Below the pieces are notes generated by a model, which ran no database searches, was not told where the DNA came from, and saw only the letters and a program-made list of their open reading frames with translations. Shown here one piece after another: positions 13,094 to 13,812 of a DNA stretch of 13,812 nt; within the stretch, counting starts at the first letter, position 1; every line of letters begins with the position of its first letter. This stretch comes from an uncultured Collinsella sp. (lineage in GTDB: Bacteria; Actinomycetota; Coriobacteriia; Coriobacteriales; Coriobacteriaceae). The stretch lies in contig URVF01000019.1 of the NCBI GenBank assembly GCA_900551185.1, positions 1 through 13,812 of the forward strand, given 5' to 3'. A program made the position numbers and the translations under genes.

Positions 13094-13564
13094 GTGAAAT
13101 ACACCGTCGTTTGCGTCGGTAAGCTCAAGGAGCGCTTTTGGAAGGATGCCTGCGCTGAGTACACCAAGCGCCTAGGTGCCTATGCCAAGGTTGATATCCG
13201 CGAGGTGGCCGATATCGACCCGGCTAAGGCGGGCGGCGTGGATGCCGCGCGCGACAAGGAGGGGGCGGCGATTCTTGCTGCCCTGCCGTCTCGGGCGCAT
13301 GTGATCCTGCTGGCTATCGAGGGCAAGGAGCGTTCGAGTGAGGAGCTCTCGGCGAGGCTCGACGATCTTATGCTGCGAGGCAGCAGCGACATTGCCTTTG
13401 TAATCGGCGGTTCGGACGGCGTGAGCGATGACGTGCGCGCACGAGCCGACGAGATGCTCAGCTTTGGACGCATTACCTTGCCGCATAACCTGGCGCGTGT
13501 GGTGCTGTTAGAGCAGATTTACCGTGCCTGCAAGATCAGTCGTGGCGAGCCGTATCACAAATAG
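13094..13564 (+). CDS. rlmH: 23S rRNA (pseudouridine-1915-N3)-methyltransferase RlmH
   Basis: RlmH methylates N3 of pseudouridine 1915 in helix 69 of 23S rRNA, using SAM and acting on assembled 70S ribosomes. The 156-residue protein matches the SPOUT family length and motifs. These are VCVGKLKERFW near the N-terminus, ILLAIEGKERSSEE, the knot-forming SAM site FVIGGSDG (about residues 101-108) and the C-terminal HNLARVVLLEQIYRACKIS with the terminal YHK. The start is GTG at 13094, with AAGGAG about 9 bases upstream inside the SPFH gene stop region. It is 6 bases from the SPFH gene, so the two are probably co-transcribed. No terminator is clear after it. Confidence 0.96.
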   Translation: MKYTVVCVGKLKERFWKDACAEYTKRLGAYAKVDIREVADIDPAKAGGVDAARDKEGAAILAALPSRAHVILLAIEGKERSSEELSARLDDLMLRGSSDIAFVIGGSDGVSDDVRARADEMLSFGRITLPHNLARVVLLEQIYRACKISRGEPYHK

Positions 13565-13637
13565 GTCGGCAATACGAAACAGTGGCGTGGGACAATACCT
13601 TTCGTTTTGAGGAATGCGTCTGAAAGGACTATGCGAT

Positions 13638-13785
13638 ATGAAGATTGGATTTGTCGGTTTTGGCAATATGGCGAGCGCTATGGCCGATGGCTGGATCGCT
13701 GCCGGTGTAGCTGCGAGCGACATGTGCGCCTGCGCGGGTCGCTACGACGCACTGGTTGAGCGCTGCGAGGCGCGCGGCATGGTCG
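13638..13785 (+). CDS. proC: Pyrroline-5-carboxylate reductase, N-terminus (partial)
   Basis: The frame starts MKIGFVGFGNMASAMADGWI, which is the Rossmann dinucleotide-binding motif of P5C reductase (GxGxM with a basic/Ala continuation). The enzyme reduces pyrroline-5-carboxylate to proline with NAD(P)H. About 49 genuine residues are visible before the sequence switches to adapter at 13786, so the C-terminal NADP and substrate domains are missing. AAAGGAC lies about 8 bases upstream of the ATG. No firm promoter was found in the 73-base gap after rlmH. Another GxGxxM oxidoreductase is possible, but the match to proC is good. Confidence 0.8.
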
Positions 13786-13812
13786 CTGTCTCTTATACAC
13801 ATCTGACGCTGC
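13786..13812. other. Illumina Nextera adapter contamination at the contig end
   Basis: CTGTCTCTTATACACATCT (13786-13804) is exactly the Tn5 mosaic end, and the following GACGCTGC (13805-13812) is the start of the reverse-complemented Nextera read-1 adapter. Translated in the proC frame it gives VSYTHLTL-type residues, a well-known artefact. These 27 bases are not genomic. Confidence 0.97.

Noticed and set aside
13574..13610. ACGAAA ... TTTCGTTTT between rlmH and proC as a terminator or second copy of the toxin-antitoxin operator
   Set aside because: The arms are only 6 bp around a 20-base loop and are in the opposite arrangement to the palindrome at 5164-5178; too weak to call.

Overview
The window looks like a contig end from a GC-rich actinobacterium of the class Coriobacteriia, and Collinsella is my best guess. 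This rests on the codon style, an actinobacterial-type Tad/Flp pilus operon with a TIGR03816-like TadG protein, and the housekeeping gene set. The genus is inferred, since there is no rRNA or marker comparison here. Every gene I accept is on the + strand.

Layout. Positions 1-5145 hold the distal half of a Tad (type IVb pilus) operon. In order it contains the end of a TadB-like platform protein, a TadC-like platform protein, a Flp pilin, an unrecognised single-pass membrane protein, a small pseudopilin, a TadE-like pseudopilin, a 717-residue TadG-like protein with an embedded Cys/His motif, a second TadE/TadF-like pseudopilin and a DUF192 protein. Almost every junction overlaps, so translation is probably coupled along the operon. 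Positions 5164-5754 hold a toxin-antitoxin-like pair (BrnT-like protein followed by a ribbon-helix-helix protein) with a palindrome in its promoter region. Next come tRNA-Phe(GAA) and its terminator. The gene-free stretch 5994-6426 contains four tandem ~62-bp imperfect hairpins, followed by a TetR-type operator/promoter.

From 6427 the window carries a GH5-like protein that lacks the usual acid/base Glu, rsmI, metG with a terminator, rsmA overlapping tatD, and tRNA-Leu(CAG) with its promoter and terminator. An SPFH/band-7 membrane protein, rlmH and the start of proC follow. The last 27 bases (13786-13812) are Illumina Nextera adapter, so genuine genome sequence ends near 13785.

How the parts fit. 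The Tad genes would build and display an adhesive surface pilus. The second half is mostly translation and rRNA modification (rsmI, rsmA, rlmH, metG, two tRNAs). The least explained element is the hairpin array at 6006-6240. Its arms alternate in orientation, allowing two competing folds, and its non-Watson-Crick arm positions are mostly G-U only when read from the + strand.
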